In this document: positions 26,179 to 34,812 of the stretch, in pieces
How positions within the stretch are numbered: the first letter of the stretch is position 1
Layout of the letters: every line of letters begins with the position of its first letter
Assembly: GCF_002210345.1 (NCBI RefSeq)
Contig: NZ_MWQI01000001.1
Location: 62,001-126,000, forward strand
Direction of reading: 5' to 3'
From: Fibrobacter sp. UWB4
Lineage (GTDB): Bacteria > Fibrobacterota > Fibrobacteria > Fibrobacterales > Fibrobacteraceae
DNA: 64,000 nucleotides
The notes under the pieces: generated by a model
Told to the model about the DNA's origin: nothing
Databases searched by the model: none
Seen by the model: only the letters and a program-made list of their open reading frames with translations
Position numbers and translations under genes: made by a program

Positions 26179-26838
26179 ATGACCTTTGTCCCTCACAAAA
26201 AGAAGCCGCTGCTCGCTCGAATCTTGGAATGGTTGAACGATTCCGAAGAATGGCCCGTCTGGGTGCAGTTCTTTTTGCTGCCACGACCGCTTGGCCGCGA
26301 AAACTTCTTTGCTGCGCGAGTCGTGCTGCTCGTGGCGATGGCTTTCTTTACATTGCAGGCAATCGCAGGTGGTTATGAGTCTTGGATTGCTCAGTTCTTG
26401 CACAACTTAAATTTACCCGTACATGAAACCGGCCACATCGTTTTTGGCATTTTCGGGAAACCCGTGCTCACATCGCTTGGTGGTTCGCTGTTTCAGACAA
26501 TTATGCCGCTCGTATTTTGCTTTGCGCTGTGGATTAAGCCCCGCGACTTGTTCGGTGCCTCGATTGCGCTCTGGTGGGCGTTCGAAAACTTGATAGACGT
26601 GGCGCCTTACATCGAAGACGCTCTCCCCATGAAGCTTATGCTTATCAGCGGCGGCACGGGCGCCGAAGCTCCTTATGGATTCCATGACTGGAACTTTATC
26701 CTCTCGGAAACGGGGCTGCTCTTAAAATGCGATTCGATAGCCTCGGCGGTTTACGCCGTAGGCTATCTCGGCATGGCGCTTTGCGTTTTGTGGGGTACCT
26801 GGAGTTTGCTTTATTATCTGGTTTATCAGCGTAAATAA
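26179..26838 (+). CDS. Membrane protein with an HETGH motif
   Basis: A 219-aa protein with about five membrane segments. NLPVHETGHIVFGIFG carries an HExxH zinc-binding motif at the edge of a hydrophobic helix, as in M50-type intramembrane proteases. I see no NPxxxxDG motif that would complete an M50 site; Glu and Asp in AFENLIDVAPYIED could be a third ligand. So it may be a membrane metalloprotease or a protein that only shares the metal motif. It ends three bases before the convergent lipoprotein gene. Confidence 0.65.
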   Translation: MTFVPHKKKPLLARILEWLNDSEEWPVWVQFFLLPRPLGRENFFAARVVLLVAMAFFTLQAIAGGYESWIAQFLHNLNLPVHETGHIVFGIFGKPVLTSLGGSLFQTIMPLVFCFALWIKPRDLFGASIALWWAFENLIDVAPYIEDALPMKLMLISGGTGAEAPYGFHDWNFILSETGLLLKCDSIASAVYAVGYLGMALCVLWGTWSLLYYLVYQRK

Positions 26839-26841
26839 AGG

Positions 26842-28209
26842 CTAAAAGTCGTTTGGTAAAATTCCAAATTTACGAACGGCTTCGATTTCAATAAGCTCCG
26901 ATGCGCCTGAGGTGAATGTTCCGGCCTTGACTTCTTCACTGTATTTTTTTATTCCGCTATTGAAGGCGTCGGCTGCGGTTGCCTTTGAGTTGCCGATCAA
27001 TGTGGTTTCAATAAAGTCAAGGGTGTCGGATTTCTTGTTGACTCTCCAGCCTACGAACGAATGGCTTGGTATGAGAACGAGGAATGGCTGGAATCCTGCC
27101 GCTTCCAAGATGGATGCAAATAAGGTAGATGTCTCAATGCAGATGCCTTCTTTCTCGCGAAGAGTCTCGATAGGATACTGTATTTTTTGACCTACGCTTC
27201 CGATGCTTTCGTTTTGGACGTACTTGATTCCTCTTTTCTGCAATAAATTGAATATTGCAGAAACTACACGTCTAGAACTTTGTTCGATGCTTGTGTCCGC
27301 GCTGTATTTTTGGTATACCTTCAAGGTTGAATCAGGAAGCATGTGGGCCAGTTCTGTTAGAATCTTGGGGATTGAATCCATGTTGGGTGTAATCCATACT
27401 CCATACCACCAGGAGAAATTTTTTACCCCCTTGTATTCACTGCCGAAAAGTTGCATGGGGTGAATTGTTACGGGTGTAGAGGAACTGTAAAATAAAATCT
27501 GGTGGTCGTTTTCGAGAGCGTATGCGCGAACTTCGTATTGAGCTTTTTCTGAATTCGTTAATTTTGAAAGAGCTTCTTTATCGAATGTGAACTTGGGATT
27601 TGTCTTTATGGTTGCGTTGGGGTTTACAGCGCTTGTGACGCTTGCGGTATCTGTAAATCCAGGAATCCAGGCCTGCACCATGATCTTTTTGTAGTTACAG
27701 GGAGTCTTGACGGAAGTCTGACATAAATTCCTGATGGCAACGGAAAGAGGAACATATTCGGTCCCCTCTTCATCTGTAAATCCCTTGTACATCAAAGGGT
27801 ATTGGTTTGCAAATGCTCCATTGATATTCTCTTTGGCATGGTAAATGAATCCGTCAAGAGAACGGATGATGTTTTGTGAATAAATGTCGTTGTAAACACT
27901 GTCGTAGAGCTTTGTGTAAAGGCTGTCGTAATCGGATTCCTTTAAACTGTCTAACAGCGCGTTACGAACGGAGTCCATCCATTTGGATGCAAATGTGTTG
28001 TCAAAAAGTGTGTTGTATACAGAGTCAATGTAAGGCTTTGCATAAAGAGAATCCCAAAGCGATCCCGTAATTTCTTCGCGGAGAACATTTGCTAGGGAAT
28101 CGATGTTGATTTCGGCATCTTTCCCGTCTCTGCCATCTGCGCCATTTTCCCCGGAACAGGCGCAAAAAAATAATGATGCGGTCATTAATCCGATTAAAAA
28201 TTTTTTCAT
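26842..28209 (-). CDS. Lipoprotein with transglutaminase-like domain
   Basis: A 455-aa lipoprotein with lipobox FFCAC. Directly after it is a short collagen-like run, GENGADGRDGKDA. Residues about 30-130 repeat a SLYxxxYDSVY pattern that should form helices. The C-terminal part has a transglutaminase-like triad: Cys in EGICIET, His in IPSHSFVGW and Asp in LDFIETT. Such domains act as proteases, amidases or cross-linkers. AAGGA stands seven bases before ATG. It is transcribed away from the phosphatase gene across a 250-bp gap. Confidence 0.78.
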   Translation of the reverse strand: MKKFLIGLMTASLFFCACSGENGADGRDGKDAEINIDSLANVLREEITGSLWDSLYAKPYIDSVYNTLFDNTFASKWMDSVRNALLDSLKESDYDSLYTKLYDSVYNDIYSQNIIRSLDGFIYHAKENINGAFANQYPLMYKGFTDEEGTEYVPLSVAIRNLCQTSVKTPCNYKKIMVQAWIPGFTDTASVTSAVNPNATIKTNPKFTFDKEALSKLTNSEKAQYEVRAYALENDHQILFYSSSTPVTIHPMQLFGSEYKGVKNFSWWYGVWITPNMDSIPKILTELAHMLPDSTLKVYQKYSADTSIEQSSRRVVSAIFNLLQKRGIKYVQNESIGSVGQKIQYPIETLREKEGICIETSTLFASILEAAGFQPFLVLIPSHSFVGWRVNKKSDTLDFIETTLIGNSKATAADAFNSGIKKYSEEVKAGTFTSGASELIEIEAVRKFGILPNDF

Positions 28210-28460
28210 GAATCATTCCTTCTCAAATTCATTAATTGAATTATTAATTTGCAAATATAGAAATAGTTTAACTTGAATGCTATGCTTTTTAGATAAAATT
28301 GTTGAGTCTCTTTTCCCATTTGTAGGTGTGACAAATGTTAAAAATGGGTTGAAAAATGACTTTTTGGAGTGGACTTTAGCAGAAAAAATAATTAATGGTC
28401 AAAATTAAAATATATTATAGGAATATACAGGATTTATAATTTTGAGGGGCGCGAGGTCTT
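28210..28460. promoter_or_regulatory. Divergent promoter region
   Basis: A 251-bp AT-rich gap between the divergent lipoprotein and phosphatase genes. TATATTATAGGAATATAC (about 28411-28428) is a candidate -10 area for the phosphatase, and GAGGGGCGCGAGG supplies its ribosome site. No gene is visible. Confidence 0.4.
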
Positions 28461-29957
28461 ATGAATACATCTCGTCAGACAAAAATACGTAGTATTGTTG
28501 TACTCGTTGTGGCCGCTATATTTTTGGAATTGACCACGGCTGTGCAGTACATTTCTACACGCCGAGCCATTACCGCCCAAATTAAGGAAATGGCTAAGCA
28601 AGACCTTACTTCTGCGAACCGGACCTTTGAAGTCAAGGAAATTGCTGAGGCTGCTATTGCGGCTGTTCTGCCCGAAGTTGAACGCTTTATCGATACACAA
28701 CAGCAAGATTCATTGCATATGGCGTTGCAACGAGTGGTTGCGAACCATCCTGAAATTGTCGGCGTCGATTTTGCCTATCGCGTGGGGAGTGATGGCCTTC
28801 GCGATGGATACTTTACTTTTAAAGATGATGCAACCAACGAAATTAAGGACACCGTTATTGGGTTTGATTATACGGAACGCACTTGGTACCGCGAGGGCTT
28901 GCATGGCAACGGTTCCTGGAGCGAACCGTACATGAGCCGCTATTACGTGGCGCTGATGTCTACATTCTCGCGACCAGTCCACGATCCTCAAGGACGTGTC
29001 GTTGCCGTTATTGGCGCCGATGTCCCGATGCGCGAACTCTCTTCGATGGCAGTGCAGTTGTACGATAACCAGCAACGCTCGCTTATTCCGGTCATAATCT
29101 TCCAGCTGATTGGACTTGTGGTGCTTGGCTTTATCATGTATCGTAGCATTCTCAGCGTTCGTAAGCTGAGCAAAGTCAGTGCCGAAAAAGATCTGATTAA
29201 TAGGGAACTTGGGATTGCAAACGCAATCCAGACCGCAATGTTGCCGCCCCCGATGCCCGAAAGTCAATCCCTGGATATCATCGGAAGTCAAGTCCCGGCA
29301 AAACAAGTGGGTGGCGATTTTTATGATTATTTTGTGCGTGATGGAAAGCTATTCTTCAATGTCGGTGACGTCTGCGGCAAGGGAATCCCGGCGGCACTTG
29401 TCATGTCGATGACGCAGGCCGTGTTCCGCACGATTGCAACTAAAGTCGATGATCCATCTCACATTGTGATGGGAATGAACACGATGGCCAGTCGTGGAAA
29501 TACGACAGGAATGTTTGCAACGCTTTTTGTTGGTGTGCTAGACCTTGCAACGGGGCGCCTGAGCTACTGCAATGCCGGCCATGAAAAGCCCATTATCATT
29601 ACTGGACGTAATATGCGATATCTCGATGTTACCGCAAATATCCCTATTGGGGTCATGGAAGAAAAAAAATACAATATCCAGGAATCGGTCATCGCTGCGG
29701 GCGATATGATTTTGCTTTATACGGATGGCCTTACCGAAGCGATGAATGCAGGCGCAGAACTGTTTGGCTTAAAGCGAGTCGAAAGCGCAATTTGTGGCGA
29801 CGGTGGAATGAATGCTGATGACAAAAATCGCGAGTTACCTGCGTTTGCGGGACCGCAGCAATTGCTGGATACCATGTCGCATGTAGTGTCCGAGTTTGTG
29901 AATGGCGCAGAGCAGAGCGACGACCTTACCATGCTTGTGATAAAGTACAAAGGGTAA
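28461..29957 (+). CDS. Membrane sensor with SpoIIE/RsbU-type PP2C phosphatase
   Basis: A 498-aa protein. A membrane segment (about 11-28) is followed by an extracytoplasmic dCACHE-like sensor domain with WYREGLHGNGSWSEPYMS and AVIGADVPMREL, then a second membrane segment (about 212-230). The C-terminal half is a PP2C-type phosphatase: QVGGDFYDYF, GDVCGKGIPAALVMS, FVGVLDL, YCNAGHEKP, LYTDGLTEAMN and SDDLTMLVI carry the metal-binding Asp residues. It should dephosphorylate an anti-sigma-factor antagonist in response to an external signal. No partner genes are adjacent. Confidence 0.92.
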   Translation: MNTSRQTKIRSIVVLVVAAIFLELTTAVQYISTRRAITAQIKEMAKQDLTSANRTFEVKEIAEAAIAAVLPEVERFIDTQQQDSLHMALQRVVANHPEIVGVDFAYRVGSDGLRDGYFTFKDDATNEIKDTVIGFDYTERTWYREGLHGNGSWSEPYMSRYYVALMSTFSRPVHDPQGRVVAVIGADVPMRELSSMAVQLYDNQQRSLIPVIIFQLIGLVVLGFIMYRSILSVRKLSKVSAEKDLINRELGIANAIQTAMLPPPMPESQSLDIIGSQVPAKQVGGDFYDYFVRDGKLFFNVGDVCGKGIPAALVMSMTQAVFRTIATKVDDPSHIVMGMNTMASRGNTTGMFATLFVGVLDLATGRLSYCNAGHEKPIIITGRNMRYLDVTANIPIGVMEEKKYNIQESVIAAGDMILLYTDGLTEAMNAGAELFGLKRVESAICGDGGMNADDKNRELPAFAGPQQLLDTMSHVVSEFVNGAEQSDDLTMLVIKYKG

Positions 29958-29984
29958 GGTAGGGCGTATTTTAATCTTTAAGAT

Positions 29985-30191
29985 CTAGTGTAATTTGTTA
30001 TTGGTCTTGGTTTTGTTTGAGATTATTTCTTTTGCGAAATATTCTGGTTTTTTCTTATCTTCAGAGTAATTGTCTAAACCTTGAAGTAGTTTGTCAAGTT
30101 CTTTTTCACAGACTTTGCCGTGAAATCCTTTTGCATCGGCGATTATATTGCCGTTTTCATCTATTTCTATTTCAACATTAAATTCTTTCAT
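29985..30191 (-). CDS. Small DUF2997-like protein
   Basis: A 68-aa acidic protein, last gene of the seven-gene operon. NVEIEIDENGNIIADAKGFHG and the following KVCEKELDKLL resemble the DUF2997 family, known to me from cyanobacterial and other bacterial clusters with Ycf35/DUF1257 and Ycf46 relatives. It overlaps the radical SAM gene by 14 bp. The radical SAM protein ends in a segment of similar sequence (VEIDIDNDGDI). It may be a substrate or adaptor for that enzyme; this is inference. Confidence 0.65.
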   Translation of the reverse strand: MKEFNVEIEIDENGNIIADAKGFHGKVCEKELDKLLQGLDNYSEDKKKPEYFAKEIISNKTKTNNKLH

Positions 30192-30738
30192 TTTGGATAT
30201 CCTTGATATCGTTGATTAGTTCTTCTGTAGGGAATCCATTTATGTTGATATCCCCGTCGTTGTCTATATCTATTTCAACATCGGTGTTGTTGAATTTCCA
30301 GGAATCGTTTCCTTGTGGATTATGCCATACTTTTTGATTGTTGTTTGGCTTGGTTTTGTCAAAACGACCATAAACAAGTGTGTCAACTAAATTTAAAAGC
30401 TTGATTTGCTTTGGCTGTTTTATCTCCTCTAGCTCAAACCCTGTGAATATGTGAATTGTTAATTTTGTATGTTCTTTTATAGCTGCTGCTAGTTTAGAAA
30501 GCTCTTCTGCTTGTAAAAATGGTTCGCCCCCGCTAAAGGTTACTCCATCTAAAGAAGAATCCTTGATGATCATAGACAATAATTCTTGAACACTATAATA
30601 TTTATTTTCATCAAAAGACCATGTGTCGGGATTTCCGCATCCTTTACAATGAAAGCCGCATCCTTGAACCCATAAAACGAAACGCTTGCCAGTCCCATTG
30701 ACGTAGCTTCCTGCTTCTATATGGTTTACATTAATCAT
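30178..30738 (-). CDS. NrdG-like radical SAM protein with DUF2997-like tail
   Basis: A 186-aa protein of the glycyl-radical-activase type. The [4Fe-4S] ligands are Cys27, Cys31 and Cys34 in CGFHCKGC; VTFSGGEPFLQ binds SAM. Unlike the nrdG of this window it has no reductase or other glycyl-radical enzyme beside it. Residues about 152-182 (DVEIDIDNDGDI then TEELINDI) resemble the small protein encoded next, so the enzyme seems to carry a fused copy of it. It overlaps the upstream gene by one base. The substrate is unknown. Confidence 0.85.
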   Translation of the reverse strand: MINVNHIEAGSYVNGTGKRFVLWVQGCGFHCKGCGNPDTWSFDENKYYSVQELLSMIIKDSSLDGVTFSGGEPFLQAEELSKLAAAIKEHTKLTIHIFTGFELEEIKQPKQIKLLNLVDTLVYGRFDKTKPNNNQKVWHNPQGNDSWKFNNTDVEIDIDNDGDININGFPTEELINDIKDIQNERI

Positions 30739-31295
30739 TATAATTCTCTTAGCTGAAGGATGAGCTTTATCTTGTTGTTTTCAACAATTTTCTTTTTTAC
30801 GATATATCCTTTTTTTATTGCGTTTTCTGTAATTCGATCAAGTCTATTTTGACAATACTTTTGTTTTTGCTCTTTGATTTTATCTTCTTCTTCTTTTTGT
30901 TTTGCAATTTTTTGTTGTATGTTTGAACTTTCCTGATGATTTTGCTGTTGTTTATTTTCTATTTCGGCAAGTTGGCGTAGTATTTCTTGCTGATTCCTTG
31001 TAATTCTTTTTTCTTCTTCTAGCTTACGACGTTCTTCTTCTAGTTTCTTTTTTTCTTCTTCTATACGTTTACGTTCTTCTTCTAGTCTACGCTGCTTTTC
31101 GCTTAGTTTTTGACGGTATTCATTTTCAATTTCTTTAAGTTGTGCGTTATTTGAATTGTTAATAAAGTCGTCATATGCTTGAATAGAAAAATGGTTGTTT
31201 TCTATTTTTATGGATGGATATTTTTTAAGTATTTCGTTGGCGACTTGAAAGTCGGTGATGAATACTTGTCCGAATATGGTTCTTTTAAGACTCAT
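30738..31295 (-). CDS. Coiled-coil protein with Ycf35/DUF1257-like C-terminus
   Basis: A 185-aa protein. The N-terminal 45 residues are globular (FGQVFITDFQVANEILKKYP). Residues about 55-145 are one long Glu/Lys/Arg/Gln coiled coil. The end, NRLDRITENAIKKGYIVKKK then NKIKLILQL, resembles the C-terminus of Ycf35/DUF1257 proteins, in which an A-x-x-x-G-[YF]-x-V helix is followed by a KLVV-type strand. It starts one base after the upstream stop. Its place beside Ycf46-like and DUF2997-like genes supports this weak similarity. Confidence 0.6.
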   Translation of the reverse strand: MSLKRTIFGQVFITDFQVANEILKKYPSIKIENNHFSIQAYDDFINNSNNAQLKEIENEYRQKLSEKQRRLEEERKRIEEEKKKLEEERRKLEEEKRITRNQQEILRQLAEIENKQQQNHQESSNIQQKIAKQKEEEDKIKEQKQKYCQNRLDRITENAIKKGYIVKKKIVENNKIKLILQLREL

Positions 31296-31296
31296 T

Positions 31297-33276
31297 TTAA
31301 GCTCCTGCTACAACCTTGTAATCTTTTCCTATATATCTATTTTTTAATTCATTTGCTTTTTCTAGATCATTATAATCCGTTATTTCTAAGTAGAAAGAAT
31401 CCTTTGTTTCGTAAAGGGTTCCGACTTCCGGTAAAATAAATGAAGGCTTTTTTAATCCTGCAAAGGCGTTCTTTAAACTGCGTTCTCGATTTTGTGCTTC
31501 ATCAAAATCAAACCTTTGCTGTTCTTTTTTTTGAATTTCTTCATTTAGATTCCTTATGTCAGCCTCTAATCGTTGTTTATTCTTGTTTTCAGTCAATAAA
31601 TCGGACTCTATTTTTCTCTTTTCAGACTTGTTGGAATTTTTTGGATAGTAATCCTTTAATTCTTCTTTTAGACGATTCAGTTCTTTTTGGCTTTCCTCTA
31701 AATCAAAAGAATCGTTATCTTCTTCTTTATCTTCGGATGATTCTTTATGACTGTTTTTTTCTATCTCGTTTTCTATTTCCTGTATCTTGCTTTGAATTTG
31801 CTTTTTTTCATTATCATCTTGTTTCTTGGGTTTATAATCTACAAGTTTATCTTCCAATTCTTTAATTTTTTCATCTGTTTTTGGAATTTGATTAGTTTTA
31901 TCTTTAATTGTTTCTTTGTTTTCATTGATTTCATCTTTGTTTTTTTCGTTGAAAATAAGTTCGCTTACACCGACTTTAAGATCTATTAAAATTTGGACCC
32001 AATTGTTCTCTTTACTCTGATCCCATTTGCTGAGATAGTCTTCTAATTCACTCATTGATAATTGATTGAAAATTATGTTTTTTTCTTTTTCAATTTCGCT
32101 TTTTGTCTCATTTATCTTTTTCTTCAATCCCGGGGCATTTTTTAAAACATCCTTTTCTAAGAGATCTTCAAGTTCTTTAAGCATTCGCTTAATATTTTGG
32201 TTTTTATGGTCTTGGTCTAGTCGCTCAAAATCTTTATATATTTTTGCCTTTTCTGCATTCTTTGGTTTTTGTGGAGGGTTGACGGTATATTTGAATACCG
32301 TTTCTAGTGCATAAGGTTCGGGAATGAGCTCGTTGCTTGGTGGCTCCGTATTTTCCATATCTTCAATTCTATCCACAGTGAGTGGCAATTTTACATCTTT
32401 AGAAATGGAATCTAATTTTGTTATCTGCTCCCAGCGATTGTTGTCAAAATCAATAAATGTTTTTGGGGTATCTTTCAATGTTCCCTGTTTTTCTTCCCAA
32501 ACGTTTGTCGGTGCCTTGAATACGCCTTTTTCAAAGATGAAATTTCCAATTTTCCAGAATTGATTGTCTTCATAAACAGGAGCTTTTACCCGATCTGAAA
32601 GGAATACCTCAAAAGTGCTATTTTCTTTCTGGTCCTCTATTATTGTGCTTTTGAATTGGTTGTTTATGGGGTAAAATCCCCGTAAAGGTAGGAATGCTTG
32701 CGGAATAGAATCCGTTGTATTAAGTTTATCTTTGGCGATAACCGGAATAGAAAATGGAGCCTCTTTGCACGGAGCTATTTTCCCAAGAAGATGTTCTTTC
32801 GCATCAGCATCATTATTCCAAAAAAAGTATGTAAACCAATAGAATAAATCTTGCATATGTTCGTTTTTCATTATGAAACATTTATTGCTTTCAATATCTG
32901 TCAAGGAATTAATGAAAAAGAATGCAAGTTTGTTGTCTATAATTATAAAATTATTCTCTAATTTGGCATTACTTCGAATAAGTGCAGGATTCTTTGCGTC
33001 AAACCAAGCTATGGATTCGGAACATTTTTTCATATCTTGGAATAATCCGTAAATTCGGACTCTTTTGCTTGCGGCTTTAAGCAAATTTTCACAAATAGAC
33101 TTGTTGATGTTGGATGTCGATGCGATGCAGATTTTTTCGGATGCGTTGTCAATTTCTTCTTTTAACTGGTCTAGAACATTTTCGACCGCAGAATTCTTTT
33201 TACAAGAGAAATAGTGAAGTTGTTTTCCGGAATTATCAATGTGTTTTTCTTTATGTAAAGGCGAAATTTTTGACAT
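31297..33276 (-). CDS. Long coiled-coil protein with degenerate PLD-like N-terminus
   Basis: A 659-aa protein. The first 140 residues look like a phospholipase-D-fold half: helix SAVENVLDQLKEEI, strand KICIAST, RVRIYGLF, and ENNFIIIDNKLAFFFINS where an HxKx4D motif would be. Here the positions read E-N-N-x4-D, so the catalytic His and Lys are lost. The region from about 320 to 610 is coiled coil rich in Lys, Glu and Asn. I start at the ATG at 33276, which has GGAG nine bases upstream and lies two bases after the preceding stop. It may be a structural partner of the active PLD-like protein. Confidence 0.6.
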   Translation of the reverse strand: MSKISPLHKEKHIDNSGKQLHYFSCKKNSAVENVLDQLKEEIDNASEKICIASTSNINKSICENLLKAASKRVRIYGLFQDMKKCSESIAWFDAKNPALIRSNAKLENNFIIIDNKLAFFFINSLTDIESNKCFIMKNEHMQDLFYWFTYFFWNNDADAKEHLLGKIAPCKEAPFSIPVIAKDKLNTTDSIPQAFLPLRGFYPINNQFKSTIIEDQKENSTFEVFLSDRVKAPVYEDNQFWKIGNFIFEKGVFKAPTNVWEEKQGTLKDTPKTFIDFDNNRWEQITKLDSISKDVKLPLTVDRIEDMENTEPPSNELIPEPYALETVFKYTVNPPQKPKNAEKAKIYKDFERLDQDHKNQNIKRMLKELEDLLEKDVLKNAPGLKKKINETKSEIEKEKNIIFNQLSMSELEDYLSKWDQSKENNWVQILIDLKVGVSELIFNEKNKDEINENKETIKDKTNQIPKTDEKIKELEDKLVDYKPKKQDDNEKKQIQSKIQEIENEIEKNSHKESSEDKEEDNDSFDLEESQKELNRLKEELKDYYPKNSNKSEKRKIESDLLTENKNKQRLEADIRNLNEEIQKKEQQRFDFDEAQNRERSLKNAFAGLKKPSFILPEVGTLYETKDSFYLEITDYNDLEKANELKNRYIGKDYKVVAGA

Positions 33277-33278
33277 AG

Positions 33279-34808
33279 TTAATGGCTCCATTTGACGATT
33301 TCTGCGGGAAGGTTTTCAGGTTCAATCCTATTGATGTTGATTTGCTGTTTGATTTCAATATGGTCTTTGCGAATCCAAATTTCATTGGGGCTAACGCCTA
33401 CGGTAAATATCTTTTCGTCAATAAACCAATAACGGTCATGAGGAATTTCCTTTTTACCGTGCAAGTCAAATTTGACATTATATTTTTCCTTGAAATAGTC
33501 AATATACTTCCTTTGTTTTTCCTCGTAATATTTCTCATCTCTCTGTGAAACGATTACAATCTCTTCGGGGGTGGAGTCCATTTGACTGAATAATTCTCCT
33601 AATGCTCGTAGGGAATAGTAATTATTTGCATAAGGGTCGATGATTGTAATTCTTTTTGCTGAATATAACTCTATCCATTTATCCAAAATATCGTCCTTTA
33701 TTTGACCGTTATCCGTTTTAGGAATGCTTATGGAGCCTGAGTCTATATTCCGCTTGGTTTTTGTTAATGGTTGCGAATAGGGATTTAAATCTGTTGCTGC
33801 TTGCAAAAGCCAATATTCTTCCTGCTTCGGCAGGTATCGCTCTATCAATTTTTCGTAATCAAATGGCTTGATTTTTTTCTTGTACTCATCTCTTTGGAGG
33901 TATTCTTTATCTCTTAAGATTTCATCCCACTTAAATTTCAAGTCTTCTTGAGAAAGGTATCCTTCAACTTTCAAAGTGGTGTTAAATATTTCGTTATACC
34001 AAAGGTTTACCTCATTTTCTTGTGGCAGTACATTGACATTTTTATATTCTGCGTCAAATTTTCCCCAATCTGTGTCAATTTGTTCCCTAAAAGACGTGTT
34101 GAAATCTAAGAGGGCATTTTTGTATTTCGATTTATCCTTGGCTTTTTCTAGAGGCAGTTTTAAATAGTAATTTGAGTTTTCCTCTATGAGTTCTTCATTG
34201 AATAGCTGATGATACGCTAATTGCTTTTCTCTAGGGATGCGAAATGAATTGTCCGATATTTGTAAATTCCATTCGTCGTTGTTTACGTCAATATTAATTG
34301 CCATGTTTTCTTCATCATGGGCTTCGCGTATTAGGGTAGGTGAATCTATTTTAAATATGGAACAAACAGGCTTTTCTGCAACTAAATCTTTCGATCTGTT
34401 CAAACTACTGAGAAATTCTTTTGGCGAAATATGAAAAGAGGTGTTTGTTGTATGTTCTTCTTGTATGCTCCTATCCATTCGAATCGGTAAAAAGTTATAG
34501 GGTAAATCTCTTATATTTCCGTCAAATATAAAAGTTAGGAAATACTCGCCATATTCTCCTATTAGCGGTTCCTTGGAAATAGCTCCTTCATTATCAATGA
34601 TTTTTTGCTTTCTTAGTGTTTTGCAAAATTCATTGATTGCAGTCTCCTTGATTCCTTCTTTTAAGAGAAGTTCTTTCAGTTCGTATTCGCTATTGGTGTT
34701 TTTGAAGATGTTTTTATATACTTCAAATTTGTTCTCGTCTCGATAAGCGACTTCTCCAAGAAATCGGATTTTCTCTGTATTTATATTTTGTTTCAATACA
34801 ATTTGCAT
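33279..34808 (-). CDS. PLD-like phosphodiesterase-fold protein with HxRx4D motif
   Basis: A 509-aa protein. The N-terminal 350 residues match no family I know. The C-terminal 130 residues have a PLD-like pattern: WIELYSAKRITIIDPYANNYY, EEIVIVSQRD, and HDRYWFID at about 454-461, which fits HxKx4D with Arg for Lys, followed by FTVGVS where a GSxN strand is expected. One such half-site per chain implies a dimer, as in bacterial PLD nucleases such as Nuc. Nuclease activity is likely but not certain. It starts four bases after the helicase stop. Confidence 0.65.
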   Translation of the reverse strand: MQIVLKQNINTEKIRFLGEVAYRDENKFEVYKNIFKNTNSEYELKELLLKEGIKETAINEFCKTLRKQKIIDNEGAISKEPLIGEYGEYFLTFIFDGNIRDLPYNFLPIRMDRSIQEEHTTNTSFHISPKEFLSSLNRSKDLVAEKPVCSIFKIDSPTLIREAHDEENMAINIDVNNDEWNLQISDNSFRIPREKQLAYHQLFNEELIEENSNYYLKLPLEKAKDKSKYKNALLDFNTSFREQIDTDWGKFDAEYKNVNVLPQENEVNLWYNEIFNTTLKVEGYLSQEDLKFKWDEILRDKEYLQRDEYKKKIKPFDYEKLIERYLPKQEEYWLLQAATDLNPYSQPLTKTKRNIDSGSISIPKTDNGQIKDDILDKWIELYSAKRITIIDPYANNYYSLRALGELFSQMDSTPEEIVIVSQRDEKYYEEKQRKYIDYFKEKYNVKFDLHGKKEIPHDRYWFIDEKIFTVGVSPNEIWIRKDHIEIKQQININRIEPENLPAEIVKWSH

Positions 34809-34812
34809 AATA

